From: Sulfuricurvum sp.
GTDB taxonomy: Bacteria; Campylobacterota; Campylobacteria; Campylobacterales; Sulfurimonadaceae
Assembly: GCF_030691015.1 (NCBI RefSeq)
Contig: NZ_JAUYFF010000008.1
Location: 1 to 64,000, forward strand
Direction: 5' to 3'
Length of the DNA: 64,000 nucleotides
Positions 9,073 through 18,428 of this stretch are shown one piece after another. The notes under the pieces were generated by a model. It was not told where the DNA came from, searched no databases, and saw only the letters and a list, made by a program, of their open reading frames with translations. Both the position numbers and the translations under genes were made by a program. How positions within the stretch are numbered: position 1 is the stretch's first letter; each line of letters starts with the position of its first letter.

Positions 9073-9564
9073 TTAAATCCATAGCGCTAAAAATTTTTCT
9101 TCTTCACCGTTACGACGGATCACTTTCTCTATCATCTCTCGAACACACGCATCGCCGCCTTTGCGATCCAACACTTCCGCAAACGTTTTAAGATACTCTG
9201 AACCGTCTTGCGGTGTATACGCCTGCCCAGCCCACTGCAAGAGATTATAATCGTTAAGATCATCACCGATAACAGCTACCTCGTGCGCTTCAATCCCAAG
9301 CTCAGCGCACAGTGCAATCGCAACGGCACGTTTGTCCCTCACCCCTTGATAGAGATGCGCGATATCGAGTTCTTTGGCTCTATGGGTAACGATAGAGGAA
9401 TCACGTCCGGTAATGATAGCGGCACTATGTCCCATCTTTACCCATGCTTTGATCGCAAAACCGTCTTTTACATTGAAATTTTTAAGCTCTAGTCCATCGG
9501 CAGTATAGATGATTTTTCCATCACTCATACACCCATCAACATCCAAGATCAGGAGTTTAATCAT
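9073..9564 (-). CDS. kdsC: 3-deoxy-D-manno-octulosonate 8-phosphate phosphatase
   Basis: HAD-family phosphatase releasing phosphate from KDO 8-phosphate in inner-core LPS synthesis. The 163-residue protein has the nucleophile motif DVDGCMSDG near the N terminus, the ITGRDS motif II and the C-terminal GDDLNDYNLL metal-binding motif, without a cap domain, as in tetrameric C0 HAD enzymes. It overlaps hisB by 4 nt, coupling an LPS gene to a histidine gene. Positioned directly ahead of lptC and lptA. Confidence 0.94.
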   Translation of the reverse strand: MIKLLILDVDGCMSDGKIIYTADGLELKNFNVKDGFAIKAWVKMGHSAAIITGRDSSIVTHRAKELDIAHLYQGVRDKRAVAIALCAELGIEAHEVAVIGDDLNDYNLLQWAGQAYTPQDGSEYLKTFAEVLDRKGGDACVREMIEKVIRRNGEEEKFLALWI

Positions 9565-10133
9565 AAAACTCCTTTGGTACTTGGAACTCCGGCACGCTCA
9601 TTAGGGGCTAATGCTCGGCGAAGGGCAACGGCGAGTGATTTGAACGCCGCTTCGATAATATGGTGTTTGTTTTTACCGCGTACCATAACGATATGAGCAG
9701 TAATTCCCGCATTAAAGATAACGGCACGGAAAAATTCTTCGGCAAGTTCTGCTTCGAATGAGCCTATTTTCCCCGAAACAGGAACATCATAGACTAAAAA
9801 AGGTCGATTGCTCAAATCCAAATCGCAGCTCACCGCCGCTTCATCCATAACCACAACCGCACTTCCGAAACGCTCCACTTTTTCTATCGGATAAATCGCT
9901 TCGCGCAGTGCCTGCCCCAATACAATCCCGATATCTTCGACACTGTGGTGATCATCGATATGGATATCACCTTCACAGGTAACACTCAAATCGATCTGGG
10001 CATGTTTGGAAAAACTCTCCAACATATGATCCAAAAAACCTACTTTGGTAGAAATCGTACTTTTTCCTTCACCCGCAATGGTGAGGGACAAGTCAATATC
10101 GGTCTCTTTAGTTTGGCGTTTTTTTTGGATCAT
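9561..10133 (-). CDS. hisB: Imidazoleglycerol-phosphate dehydratase
   Basis: Catalyses the sixth step of histidine synthesis. The 190-residue protein is the single-function enzyme without the histidinol-phosphatase domain found in enterobacteria. Both metal-binding motifs are present: DDHHSVED (about residues 56-63) and KHHIIEAAFKS near the C terminus. No other his gene is in the window. It follows rlpA by 1 nt and overlaps kdsC, so it is carried in the envelope operon. Confidence 0.96.
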   Translation of the reverse strand: MIQKKRQTKETDIDLSLTIAGEGKSTISTKVGFLDHMLESFSKHAQIDLSVTCEGDIHIDDHHSVEDIGIVLGQALREAIYPIEKVERFGSAVVVMDEAAVSCDLDLSNRPFLVYDVPVSGKIGSFEAELAEEFFRAVIFNAGITAHIVMVRGKNKHHIIEAAFKSLAVALRRALAPNERAGVPSTKGVL

Positions 10134-10134
10134 C

Positions 10135-10941
10135 TTATTCCCTTATGATAAAGGAGCCTTCAAAATAGCCCCGTGAAATGAAATCGCGCGCTTCGGCTTC
10201 ACTTTTAAATCCGCCGAGCCATACACGAAATAAACGTTTGTTATTATACTCTGTATCTTTAATGATTGCAGAATAACCGTTATAAGAAGCATACTTTTGC
10301 TTTGTGCTCATAGCCCCTTCAAACCGCTCATATGAGCCGATTTGAACAAAAAAAGCATTTAAAACTGATTGTTGCGGCCCTTTTGCCAAACGACCCATAT
10401 CAATGGTGCGCGCAGATGTCGGTTCAAAACCCAGAACCTCTAACGTTACGGGCGCTGTCCCTTTTTTATTGACCCCGATTTTCTCTGCAGCCGCATAAGA
10501 GAGATCGATGATACGGCTCTCCACAAACGGACCTCGGTCATTAATCCGAACCACCGTCTGCGCACCGTTTTCGCTATTCGTCACCCGAACGACGGTATTC
10601 ATCGGTAATGTTTTATGGGCAGCCGTCATCGCATACATATCGTACGCTTCCCCGTTAGAAGTCGATTTACCGTGAAAATCGGGACCATACCAGCTTGCTC
10701 GACCGCTGAAACTGTCCCCTACCCGTACAACGGTCGGATAATACTCTTTTCCAAAGACCGTATAGGGACGCATAGTCGCGTGAAGCTCACCGTTTTTTTT
10801 GTAGACATTTGAGGGAGCCATCGCCAACTGCTCAGAGGGATACTTTTGGGAGGGTTTTGGCTGATAGGAGTAAGAACCGCTATTGGTGGTACATCCTCCG
10901 AATAAAATAATTAGCAATGCCAAAAGGGTTTTAATCACCAA
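10135..10941 (-). CDS. rlpA: Septal ring lytic transglycosylase, RlpA family lipoprotein
   Basis: Outer-membrane lipoprotein that cleaves denuded glycan strands. The 268-residue protein starts with a lipoprotein signal (lipobox FGGC, Cys16). A double-psi beta-barrel follows (about 80-165), with the catalytic His region MTAAHKTLPMNT and the catalytic Asp in INDRGPF. A C-terminal SPOR domain (about 190-268) binds denuded peptidoglycan. It overlaps mltD by 11 nt; the pair encodes two complementary murein hydrolases. Confidence 0.93.
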   Translation of the reverse strand: MVIKTLLALLIILFGGCTTNSGSYSYQPKPSQKYPSEQLAMAPSNVYKKNGELHATMRPYTVFGKEYYPTVVRVGDSFSGRASWYGPDFHGKSTSNGEAYDMYAMTAAHKTLPMNTVVRVTNSENGAQTVVRINDRGPFVESRIIDLSYAAAEKIGVNKKGTAPVTLEVLGFEPTSARTIDMGRLAKGPQQSVLNAFFVQIGSYERFEGAMSTKQKYASYNGYSAIIKDTEYNNKRLFRVWLGGFKSEAEARDFISRGYFEGSFIIRE

Positions 10942-12148
10942 TTTTTACTTCCTCCCCTTCATGCAACGCATTGGATATAAATGGATTTTTTAATCTGAGT
11001 TGTTCAAGAGTTACATTATACAATGTTGCGACTGAAGCGAGGGTTTCACCCGATTTTGCACTGTGGAGTCGCGGTTTTTTCAAAAACGGTTTGTTTATAG
11101 GAATTTTAACCTGCCGATTGATATTTCGTTCATCATTATCACCGATCATGTTTTCCATCATTATGGAGTTTTTAGGGACATTGTAGCGTTTGGAAAGCTG
11201 CTCGAGCGACTCCCCTGATTTTACACGATGCATAACAAAATAGCCGCGTACCCCTTTGGGGCGAAATTTTTGACGAAAATCATCTACCTTTTCTTTAGGG
11301 ATATAGACGGGATACGATTGTTCATTAGGAGGGGTAACCCCTTTTTTAAGATGTGTGTTCAGTTTGACCAGATTGCTTTTGGGCATTTCGAGCACCGCTG
11401 CAATACGATCGATATTTTCCCCCTCCGGTAAATAGACAGTAGCGATAGGGTTTTCCTGTGGCGTCTCAAGAGAGGTATCGAATTGAATTTTAGACAAAAA
11501 AATCTCATCTGTCGCCAACAAGGACAAAGCGATAACTTTACGAATATATTTGCGGCTCTCAGGGGGAAGAAGACCCCGTTTCGGATCGGTCAAAACGTGG
11601 ATATCGCTTGTCCCTGCCTTTGCAATCGCACGACTGAGTCTCCCATCACCGCAATTATAAGCAATAAGAGCCAAATACCATTTTCCAAACTGTTTTTTCA
11701 AACCGCTTAAATAGGTGATAGCCGCACGGGTTGATTTAATGTGATCTCTTCGCTCATCCACAAACTGATTGACACGCAATCCATGCAGTTTTCCCGTACT
11801 CTCCATAAATTGCCACAATCCTGCCGCGCCGCGCCGTGATGTCGCACTCCCGTGTAGCTGAGACTCTACCAACGTAACAAATAAAAATTCACTCGGCAAA
11901 TCCGATTGTGCAATCAGAGAAGTCAGCATCGGAATAAAAACATCGGCATTTTCAGTAGAGTCTGCAAATCCCTGCAAAACACATTCACGTTTTTTTTGTG
12001 CATACATATCATGTAAATAGGGATCTTTTAAATAGGAGGCGGGGATATCAAAATGTCTGAGTACTTCTATCTTTTTTTGATCATGTGAATCAAAACCGGA
12101 GGCTAAAAGCCCTAAGGGGATAAGCAGCAATGCGAAAAAAGACTTCAT
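10931..12148 (-). CDS. mltD: Membrane-bound lytic murein transglycosylase D, SLT plus two LysM
   Basis: Cleaves the glycan backbone of peptidoglycan in the periplasm. The 405-residue protein has a signal peptide (about 1-16) and an SLT domain (about 85-210) with the catalytic Glu in LVESQLHGSATSRRGAAGLW, followed by the AYNCGDGRL motif. Two LysM domains follow, at about 305-350 (KSGESLEQLSKRYNV) and 360-405 (KSGETLASVATLYNV). I see no lipobox, so it is probably periplasmic rather than a lipoprotein. It lies 15 nt downstream of tatD. Confidence 0.94.
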   Translation of the reverse strand: MKSFFALLLIPLGLLASGFDSHDQKKIEVLRHFDIPASYLKDPYLHDMYAQKKRECVLQGFADSTENADVFIPMLTSLIAQSDLPSEFLFVTLVESQLHGSATSRRGAAGLWQFMESTGKLHGLRVNQFVDERRDHIKSTRAAITYLSGLKKQFGKWYLALIAYNCGDGRLSRAIAKAGTSDIHVLTDPKRGLLPPESRKYIRKVIALSLLATDEIFLSKIQFDTSLETPQENPIATVYLPEGENIDRIAAVLEMPKSNLVKLNTHLKKGVTPPNEQSYPVYIPKEKVDDFRQKFRPKGVRGYFVMHRVKSGESLEQLSKRYNVPKNSIMMENMIGDNDERNINRQVKIPINKPFLKKPRLHSAKSGETLASVATLYNVTLEQLRLKNPFISNALHEGEEVKIGD

Positions 12149-12163
12149 ATCCCCTCCATAGTA

Positions 12164-12940
12164 CTATCCTAAACCAAATAGACTTTTTGCGTTTTGGGTC
12201 GTTAATGATTCGAGGGACTCTGCCTTCTCTCCCAACAACTCACCCATTTTTTCAACGATAAAACGGGTATAAGCACTCTCATTTCGGCTACCGCGATGGG
12301 GATGAGGGGTGAGATAAGGACCGTCGGTTTCAATCAGGAGCTTATCACGGGGGATACGGGGAAGAATATTCACCAATTTCTTTGCATTTTGAAACGTTAC
12401 GACACCGCCGATTCCAAAATAAAAATTCTCATTTGCGAGGCTGAGAAGCTCATCATCGGCATTATAGCAGTGGAGTACTCCCCCCACTTCCCCGGAATCC
12501 TCTTCCAAAAGGATCATTTTCGCATCGTGGCTTGCATCACGGATATGGACGATAAGAGGTTTTTTTACTTTTTTGGCAAAGCGGATATGGGTTCGAAATA
12601 CTTCGTCTTGACGTCGTTTCTCTTGTGCTTTTTCTTCATCACTCCCCTCCAGCCGAAAATAATCAAGTCCGCATTCGCCGATTGCTACGCATTTGGGATG
12701 GGCTGCGTAATAGTCAAAATCAACCGTATCGATCGTTTCCATATCATAGGGATGAACTCCCACCGCAAAATAGATATTATCATACTGCTCGGACAGCTCA
12801 ACCGCACGTTTCAAGGTCGAGGGGTGCGCCCCCGGAATAATAAAAGCCTCAACCCCGGCCTCGTGCGCACGTTGAAGCATTTCATCAAAATCGTCACGGT
12901 AACGTTCATCATCCAAATGGATGTGGGTATCGATAATCAT
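12164..12940 (-). CDS. tatD: TatD-family metal-dependent hydrolase (DNase)
   Basis: TIM-barrel amidohydrolase-fold nuclease linked to DNA repair and degradation. The 258-residue protein has the initial metal motif DTHIHLDD, AIGECGLDYFR in the middle, the His of LIVHIRDA, and the terminal LLIETDGPYLTP, all typical of TatD. It overlaps recN by 4 nt. Length is standard for the family. Confidence 0.95.
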   Translation of the reverse strand: MIIDTHIHLDDERYRDDFDEMLQRAHEAGVEAFIIPGAHPSTLKRAVELSEQYDNIYFAVGVHPYDMETIDTVDFDYYAAHPKCVAIGECGLDYFRLEGSDEEKAQEKRRQDEVFRTHIRFAKKVKKPLIVHIRDASHDAKMILLEEDSGEVGGVLHCYNADDELLSLANENFYFGIGGVVTFQNAKKLVNILPRIPRDKLLIETDGPYLTPHPHRGSRNESAYTRFIVEKMGELLGEKAESLESLTTQNAKSLFGLG

Positions 12941-14478
12941 CCCACACCCCTTGAGCGTTCAAAAAGGTCTCTGGCGAAACCGCGTGCTTCATCACTGATT
13001 GCGTCACCGCTGATAATTCGGGCAATCTCTTCGACCCTCTCCGTATCGTTCAATTCACGTACACGGCTCTCATCGTCTTTATAAATCAAGAAATGTTGTT
13101 CCCCCATGGAGGTAAGCTGCGGCTGATGGGAGATAACGAAAATCTGATACCGAGACGAGAGATGACGAAGCACTTTTGCCACGCTCATCGACTCTTCACC
13201 GCTCAAATTCGCATCGATCTCATCGAGCATCAATACTCCGCCGCTGCTTTGCATACTCTCAACCCCCAAAGCCAACAAAGCAAGACGAAGCCGATTAAAC
13301 TCCCCTGAGCTGAGTTTATCGAGTTTCGTCCCGTTCAGCCCCAGTACCGCTTTATCACATCCTGTTGCATTCAAAGTACACGCTTCCAGTTCCAGTGTCG
13401 CATCACGAAGATAAAGCATCCCCAAATAGTCGTTAAGGGATTTAAGGGTACTTTTCAAGATAGAATGACGCTGCACTGAGAGTTCTTGTGCAGAATGATC
13501 TAACTCAGCTTGCAAGGATGCGATCTGTTTTACCAAATCGCTTTTTGAATGTTCGATTATCTCATACGATTCAAGCTCACGCTCTTTTTGATCACGATAC
13601 GCCAATGCCTCTTCGACACTTCCGTAGCGGCGTTTGAGCTCGGCTAGCTGCTCGATACGATCCAATACCGACTCAACCGATATCTCTTCCAATTCTTCTA
13701 GCCGCTCCGATGCATTCTCAAACATACTACGCAACTCGTTCATCGCATCATCAAAAAAAGCGCTCTCCGCTTCTAAAAGACCGAGTGCCGAACTTACAGC
13801 AGATTCGTGGGTAAAAATTGCTTCTGCCGCAGTGATTGCGTTCTGGATTTTCTCTTTTTTTGAGAGCTGTTTTTTGATGATATTCAGTTCCTCATCTTCA
13901 CCGATACGGGGTTTTATCGCATCAATCTTCGTTATCTCATAAAGGGCAAACTCTTTGAGTTCTGAGAGGTGTTTCTCCTTATCTTCGATACTTCGAAGTT
14001 CATCGGAAAGAAGCTTGAATTTACTGAATTTCTTAGTATGATTTTCTAAAACAGCGGTATATTCAGGCACATGAGCGCCGATACGCTCATCAATCATTTT
14101 TAAAAGACTGGAAGGTTCAAAGTCACTGTAATCTTTGAGGCTCAAATGACGGAGATACCCCGAGCTAATCGATTCCATCGATGATTTAGAGGTGCTTTGG
14201 TTGTTGATAAAATAGCGGGTTTTCTCTTTTTTAACATGCCTAAAAATGTTAAGAGACTCATTTTGTAGTCCGTACCGATCCTCATCGATACTCCACGAAA
14301 CGGACGATTCACACACCTGCGCATCGACATTTTCAAGACCCACCGAGGCTAAAATCGAACGCATTAAAATCGATTTACCGCTCCCGCTGGGGCCGGTAAA
14401 TACCACCAATCCCGGATGGAACTCCAAATCTGCCTCTTTAAAGGTCAAAAACTCTTTTAAATAGAATCTCTCTATCAC
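12937..14478 (-). CDS. recN: DNA repair protein RecN
   Basis: SMC-like ATPase acting in double-strand-break repair. The 513-residue protein has Walker A GPSGSGKS (about residues 30-37), a long coiled-coil middle (about 150-345), the ABC signature LSSGEFNRLRLALLAL and Walker B VLMLDEIDANLSG. It is somewhat shorter than the E. coli protein (553), as is usual in this phylum. It is 3 nt downstream of nadK and overlaps tatD by 4 nt. Confidence 0.95.
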   Translation of the reverse strand: MIERFYLKEFLTFKEADLEFHPGLVVFTGPSGSGKSILMRSILASVGLENVDAQVCESSVSWSIDEDRYGLQNESLNIFRHVKKEKTRYFINNQSTSKSSMESISSGYLRHLSLKDYSDFEPSSLLKMIDERIGAHVPEYTAVLENHTKKFSKFKLLSDELRSIEDKEKHLSELKEFALYEITKIDAIKPRIGEDEELNIIKKQLSKKEKIQNAITAAEAIFTHESAVSSALGLLEAESAFFDDAMNELRSMFENASERLEELEEISVESVLDRIEQLAELKRRYGSVEEALAYRDQKERELESYEIIEHSKSDLVKQIASLQAELDHSAQELSVQRHSILKSTLKSLNDYLGMLYLRDATLELEACTLNATGCDKAVLGLNGTKLDKLSSGEFNRLRLALLALGVESMQSSGGVLMLDEIDANLSGEESMSVAKVLRHLSSRYQIFVISHQPQLTSMGEQHFLIYKDDESRVRELNDTERVEEIARIISGDAISDEARGFARDLFERSRGVG

Positions 14479-14481
14479 CGA

Positions 14482-15339
14482 TTAATTCCCCCACCCTAAT
14501 TTCTCTTTAAGTACTTCAAAATAGTTAAACTCTTTTCGGTGGATCAAATGTGCGGCACCGCTTGCGAGTTTTATATGAACCGTATCACAATCACTGATCT
14601 CGACTAAATCCTGACCGTCCACAATGACCAAAGCACTCGCATCGGGAGTCTTCATCTCAATCTCAAAATGACCCGGCAAAACGACAGGACGCTGCGTTAA
14701 CGAATGGGGACAAATCGGGGTAAGGGCAAATACCTGTGTTAGAGGAAACAGCACAGGTCCTCCTGCAGATAGATTATAGGCAGTCGATCCCGTCGGAGTC
14801 GATACGACGACACCGTCACCGTAATAGGTGTTAAAACTTCGTCCGTCGACATAGGTCTCAAGACGGATCATCTTTGCAATCGAGGGGCGGGTCAATACGA
14901 TATCGTTAAACGCAAAAATCTGACTCTCACCGTTTGGGGTCACTATCGTCGCTTGCAATACCGCGCGCTGATCGATACGGTACTCTCCCTCGATCATTTT
15001 GTCTACAAACGATTCGAGTTCCGCGAAATCTAGATCGGCTAAAAACCCTAATTTTCCGGCATGAATCCCTAAAACGGGGAGTTGATAACGATACGATCGG
15101 CGAACGGCAGAGATGAGGGTTCCATCCCCTCCGATCGTTACGAGAAAATCGCAATTTTGACACATCATATCGAATGGCTGACCCATGACATCGATCATTC
15201 CGCCGCTGATATTGTCGATAATTACTTCAATGCCGCGTGATTCAAATATCCGCTTCGCTTCAAAAAACATCTCTTTAAGTTCAGGAGTTGAGGGGCGCAG
15301 AAGCATTCCGACGCGTTTAATATTAGTTAATTTCAACAT
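14482..15339 (-). CDS. nadK: NAD kinase
   Basis: Phosphorylates NAD to NADP in the cytoplasm. The 285-residue protein contains the GGDGT motif (VTIGGDGTLISA), the NAD-binding TPTGSTAYNLSAGGP segment and the C-terminal CDTVHIKLASG region of the ATP-NAD kinase family. It begins the recN-tatD-mltD block. The 55-bp gap upstream, toward the Ppx/GppA gene, has no clear terminator. Confidence 0.95.
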   Translation of the reverse strand: MLKLTNIKRVGMLLRPSTPELKEMFFEAKRIFESRGIEVIIDNISGGMIDVMGQPFDMMCQNCDFLVTIGGDGTLISAVRRSYRYQLPVLGIHAGKLGFLADLDFAELESFVDKMIEGEYRIDQRAVLQATIVTPNGESQIFAFNDIVLTRPSIAKMIRLETYVDGRSFNTYYGDGVVVSTPTGSTAYNLSAGGPVLFPLTQVFALTPICPHSLTQRPVVLPGHFEIEMKTPDASALVIVDGQDLVEISDCDTVHIKLASGAAHLIHRKEFNYFEVLKEKLGWGN

Positions 15340-15394
15340 TCCGCCCCTTTTGTTTGTTTTCTATTATAGCTAACTTCCACTCAGGGACAAAATT

Positions 15395-16264
15395 TTAGTG
15401 CAATTTGTAATATTCCAATGCGATACCTTCTCGCAATCCGTCATCGATGATGATCGCTTCCTCACACTCCATCGCCTCATAAATCGCAGTGACCATCAAA
15501 ACACCCGCGATAATTAGATTCTCTCTCCCAATCCCGACATAGCGTGTGCGAGCCGCTTCATCCATCCTCAATAACTCATCATACACACGATAGCAATCGC
15601 TTAAGCGTAACCGATACCCGTTAATTTTTTGCGGATTATACGTTGTGTAATCCATACCGTTCACATACGCCGCAATGGTAGTCGGCGTTCCGGCTGTCTG
15701 TACAAGCGGTTCGGTTTGATTCTTGATACTCCCTCGGACTGCGTGTTTAAAGGATTGTATCTTCTCATCCAGTGTGTTTTCTGCGGCTTCGCTGAGAGTA
15801 ACGATTCCGAAATCGAGACTCACCGTTTCTATCTCCGCATTAGTGTATCGGCTCAGCTCCGTAGAACCTCCCCCGATATCCGCTAATACAAACGATGAGG
15901 GTACACTGCCCAATACATTTAGACGATTACGGACGGCTTCAAGGGTCAACAGTCCCTCTTTTTCCGCATCTATGATCTCAAATACTATCCCCGTTGATCG
16001 TGCAATCAGCCCGATTGCTTCGTCCGAATTGTAAGCAAGGCGCATTGCGGCGGTCGTATAAGCTCGAATCGGCTGGGTAAAATCGAATATGTTTTTGGCG
16101 TCATCGATTGCTTCGATTATCCGATCCAGCGCTTTGTTACCAATTAAATGGGTTTCATGAAGCCCTTCAGCCGTTCGTACGATTTTCTCGAAACTTTTTC
16201 CCCATACCAACCCGTCAAACTCGATAAAACGAATCGTATTGGAGCCTAAATCTATCGCGACCAT
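15395..16264 (-). CDS. Ppx/GppA-family phosphatase
   Basis: Exopolyphosphatase/guanosine pentaphosphatase-family hydrolase of the actin-like ATPase fold, probably acting on polyphosphate or pppGpp. The 289-residue protein has the phosphate-1 loop DLGSNTIRF at the very N terminus and the phosphate-2 loop DIGGGSTEL. It contains only the two actin-like lobes; the C-terminal HD-like half found in E. coli Ppx is absent, which is common in short homologues. The choice between Ppx and GppA cannot be made from sequence alone. Its start codon abuts the stop of the WD40 gene upstream with no gap. Confidence 0.88.
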   Translation of the reverse strand: MVAIDLGSNTIRFIEFDGLVWGKSFEKIVRTAEGLHETHLIGNKALDRIIEAIDDAKNIFDFTQPIRAYTTAAMRLAYNSDEAIGLIARSTGIVFEIIDAEKEGLLTLEAVRNRLNVLGSVPSSFVLADIGGGSTELSRYTNAEIETVSLDFGIVTLSEAAENTLDEKIQSFKHAVRGSIKNQTEPLVQTAGTPTTIAAYVNGMDYTTYNPQKINGYRLRLSDCYRVYDELLRMDEAARTRYVGIGRENLIIAGVLMVTAIYEAMECEEAIIIDDGLREGIALEYYKLH

Positions 16265-18394
16265 TTACCCGCCCTGCGTAATATCATAGAATCGCATGGA
16301 TGGTGTCCATAACTCTAGCGAGCCTTGTTTGAGGGTTTCAAGATCTATGGTAGATTCATACAATAGTGTAAAATAATCGCATACACTTCGCATCCCCTCA
16401 TCTATTCCAAATAGTTCAACATACTGTCGGACTCCGTATTCGATACTCTCTTGAGGCGCTTTAAATTGTATTTTTTGCTCCAGTTGTACACAATAGGCTT
16501 GTCCGATTACAGCGGCTATTGCTCTGTATTTATCACGTATCTCCCTATAGGGTTCAAAAACATCGAATATCTCTTGCGCACTCCCTGTTGATGCAAACCG
16601 TTGTGCTTTATCAACAATACTGTTCCATTGACGCTCTAATACCTGTGCTTCAGGTGTTTCATACAGAAGCGGATAGGTGCTGAGATAGGAAAAAGCGTTA
16701 GAGAGATCATTCGAAGCTATGGCCTGATAAAAAAGATGTTTTATCCGTATTGTTTCGATCATCTCCTGAGCCTCATGCGCATAATCGGGAAAGGATATTA
16801 AAATCTTACACGCTTTTCGTGCCGTTGCATAATCACTTTTTGCGTACGCTTTTTGGGATTGAATATAAAGTATATCGCCATATTCCATAGTTGAAGCGTA
16901 CTCGGAAAACTCTTTTAAAAACGGGTATTTATTAACCAGTCCGAAGAACTTCACATAATCATGCTGTGCGATCGTTTTTTTCAAATATTCATACATTTGA
17001 CGTTGTTCGAACAGTTGTTGAATCATCACCGTTTTATCCGATATTCCACGGTACGGTGCCAATAGTGCTTTGGCCTGTTCTTCTCCATTAGGCAATAAAA
17101 TCAACTCTTGCGCCTTAGCAAAAAGCTTTTTCCACGCTAACTCCATTTTAAAGTAAAGTTCCGATTCTTGAAAAGCGGGATATTGTTTGGCTAATGAATA
17201 GGCTAAAGGGAGTCTCCCCACTTTTATATACCCTTGAAACTGCTCGTATTTTTCATACGAACTGAGCATTTGATTGATAACCGTATTTTTTTTAGGTACA
17301 CCCGTAAAAGGGGCAAAAAGTTCTTTCGCCGATGCGCGTTCATTTTTTTCAAGAAGCTCTCGCCCTTGGGCGACGGTCTGTGACCATATTTTCTCTGCCG
17401 CCTCATAAGTTTTAGAGTAAACCAATATCGGATTAGCTTCAATCGCTGTATAAAACGCTTTAAATCGGCGGTCGAGAATCATCTCCATGCAGTTCATTTC
17501 ATCGCTCAAAAGTGAATAAACACGGACATTTCCCGCTACGGTTCCGATAACTAAACACATGGGATCATCGAACAGCGCAAGGGATGTTATCTCTTCACTT
17601 TCTTTGATATAACGTGGGGTAATTTGCTCCATAGTATGTAGATTGTATAACCCTACGTACCCTAGTTTGGTTCCGACGAAAAGAAACTGCTTACTCGGAC
17701 TGATACACATTGCCGTAACTTCATCCGTCATTTTTGGAAGACGTTTTAGTACTTTAGCATTGCTCATATCCCATACAATCAGACCGCCTGAACGCTCAAC
17801 CGAGAGAAGTTTCGCTTCCGGCAAAAATAAAATCTCTTTGATCATATCCGAATGTCCGCGCAGCTTTATCGGCTCTTTCATAGTAGCGGTGTTGAGTAGA
17901 TTAATCGATTTGTCGTAACTTCCGGTTGCAATCCACTGCCCCTCATCATCAAAGGAAACCGTGCTGATGAAATCAGCATGAGGGGGGAGTGAAAAAGCTA
18001 AACGGGAGGTTTTAAGAACCCACGCAAAGGACTTCCCATCTTGACCGCACGTGATGAAATAGCGGCCGTTTGGATCCATAGCGACACTCTCAACTTCCCC
18101 TTCGTGCCGACCTGCTTTATAAATCAATTTTCTCTTTGATAAACTAAAAATGGCGGCTTGATTCGTATCTGCAACAGCAGAAACTAAATATTTGCCATCC
18201 GGCGTCAAATCGACATAGCTGCTCAAATTTCGTTCATGTTTAATGTTTGTTTTAAACCCGTCCACCACCGCAAACGTATCTCTATCAATAATACGAAGGG
18301 TATTTTGTGAATCTACTACACCCAATTTTCGATCGGTAAGGGTCTTAACAAAAAGTATCGGCAGTTTAAAATTTAGTGATTTAATTATTTCCAT
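16265..18394 (-). CDS. WD40 propeller plus four-repeat helical solenoid protein (copy A)
   Basis: A 709-residue cytoplasmic protein with no signal peptide. Residues about 1-300 form WD40-like blades (for example GRYFITCGQDGKSFAWVL, GQWIATGSYDKSINLLN). Residues about 310-650 carry four copies of an 84-85-residue helical unit. The invariant Pro of the NP/YP motif falls at 322, 406, 491 and 575, and a second motif (for example LAPYRGISDK) recurs near 360, 445, 530 and 613. I know of no assigned function for this architecture. The length matches copy B exactly and I judge them about 60% identical. No ribosome-binding site precedes the ATG; a TGA-TAAAAT extended -10 ends 5 nt before it. The 34-bp gap to copy B allows an internal promoter. 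Confidence 0.85.
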   Translation of the reverse strand: MEIIKSLNFKLPILFVKTLTDRKLGVVDSQNTLRIIDRDTFAVVDGFKTNIKHERNLSSYVDLTPDGKYLVSAVADTNQAAIFSLSKRKLIYKAGRHEGEVESVAMDPNGRYFITCGQDGKSFAWVLKTSRLAFSLPPHADFISTVSFDDEGQWIATGSYDKSINLLNTATMKEPIKLRGHSDMIKEILFLPEAKLLSVERSGGLIVWDMSNAKVLKRLPKMTDEVTAMCISPSKQFLFVGTKLGYVGLYNLHTMEQITPRYIKESEEITSLALFDDPMCLVIGTVAGNVRVYSLLSDEMNCMEMILDRRFKAFYTAIEANPILVYSKTYEAAEKIWSQTVAQGRELLEKNERASAKELFAPFTGVPKKNTVINQMLSSYEKYEQFQGYIKVGRLPLAYSLAKQYPAFQESELYFKMELAWKKLFAKAQELILLPNGEEQAKALLAPYRGISDKTVMIQQLFEQRQMYEYLKKTIAQHDYVKFFGLVNKYPFLKEFSEYASTMEYGDILYIQSQKAYAKSDYATARKACKILISFPDYAHEAQEMIETIRIKHLFYQAIASNDLSNAFSYLSTYPLLYETPEAQVLERQWNSIVDKAQRFASTGSAQEIFDVFEPYREIRDKYRAIAAVIGQAYCVQLEQKIQFKAPQESIEYGVRQYVELFGIDEGMRSVCDYFTLLYESTIDLETLKQGSLELWTPSMRFYDITQGG

Positions 18395-18399
18395 ATACT

Positions 18400-18408
18400 A
18401 TTTTATCA
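18400..18408 (-). promoter_or_regulatory. Extended -10 box before WD40 copy A, possible leaderless start
   Basis: Read on the minus strand, TGA-TAAAAT ends 5 nt before the ATG at 18394 and no Shine-Dalgarno sequence is present. Copy B upstream does have one (GAGGAAAT). Copy A may therefore be transcribed separately from copy B. Confidence 0.35.
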
Positions 18409-18428
18409 GTACTACCGTGAGTTTCATC

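Noticed and set aside
12296-13084. 262-codon open frame on the plus strand
   Set aside because: It lies opposite tatD and recN, both with full motifs, and has no plausible domain or ribosome-binding site.
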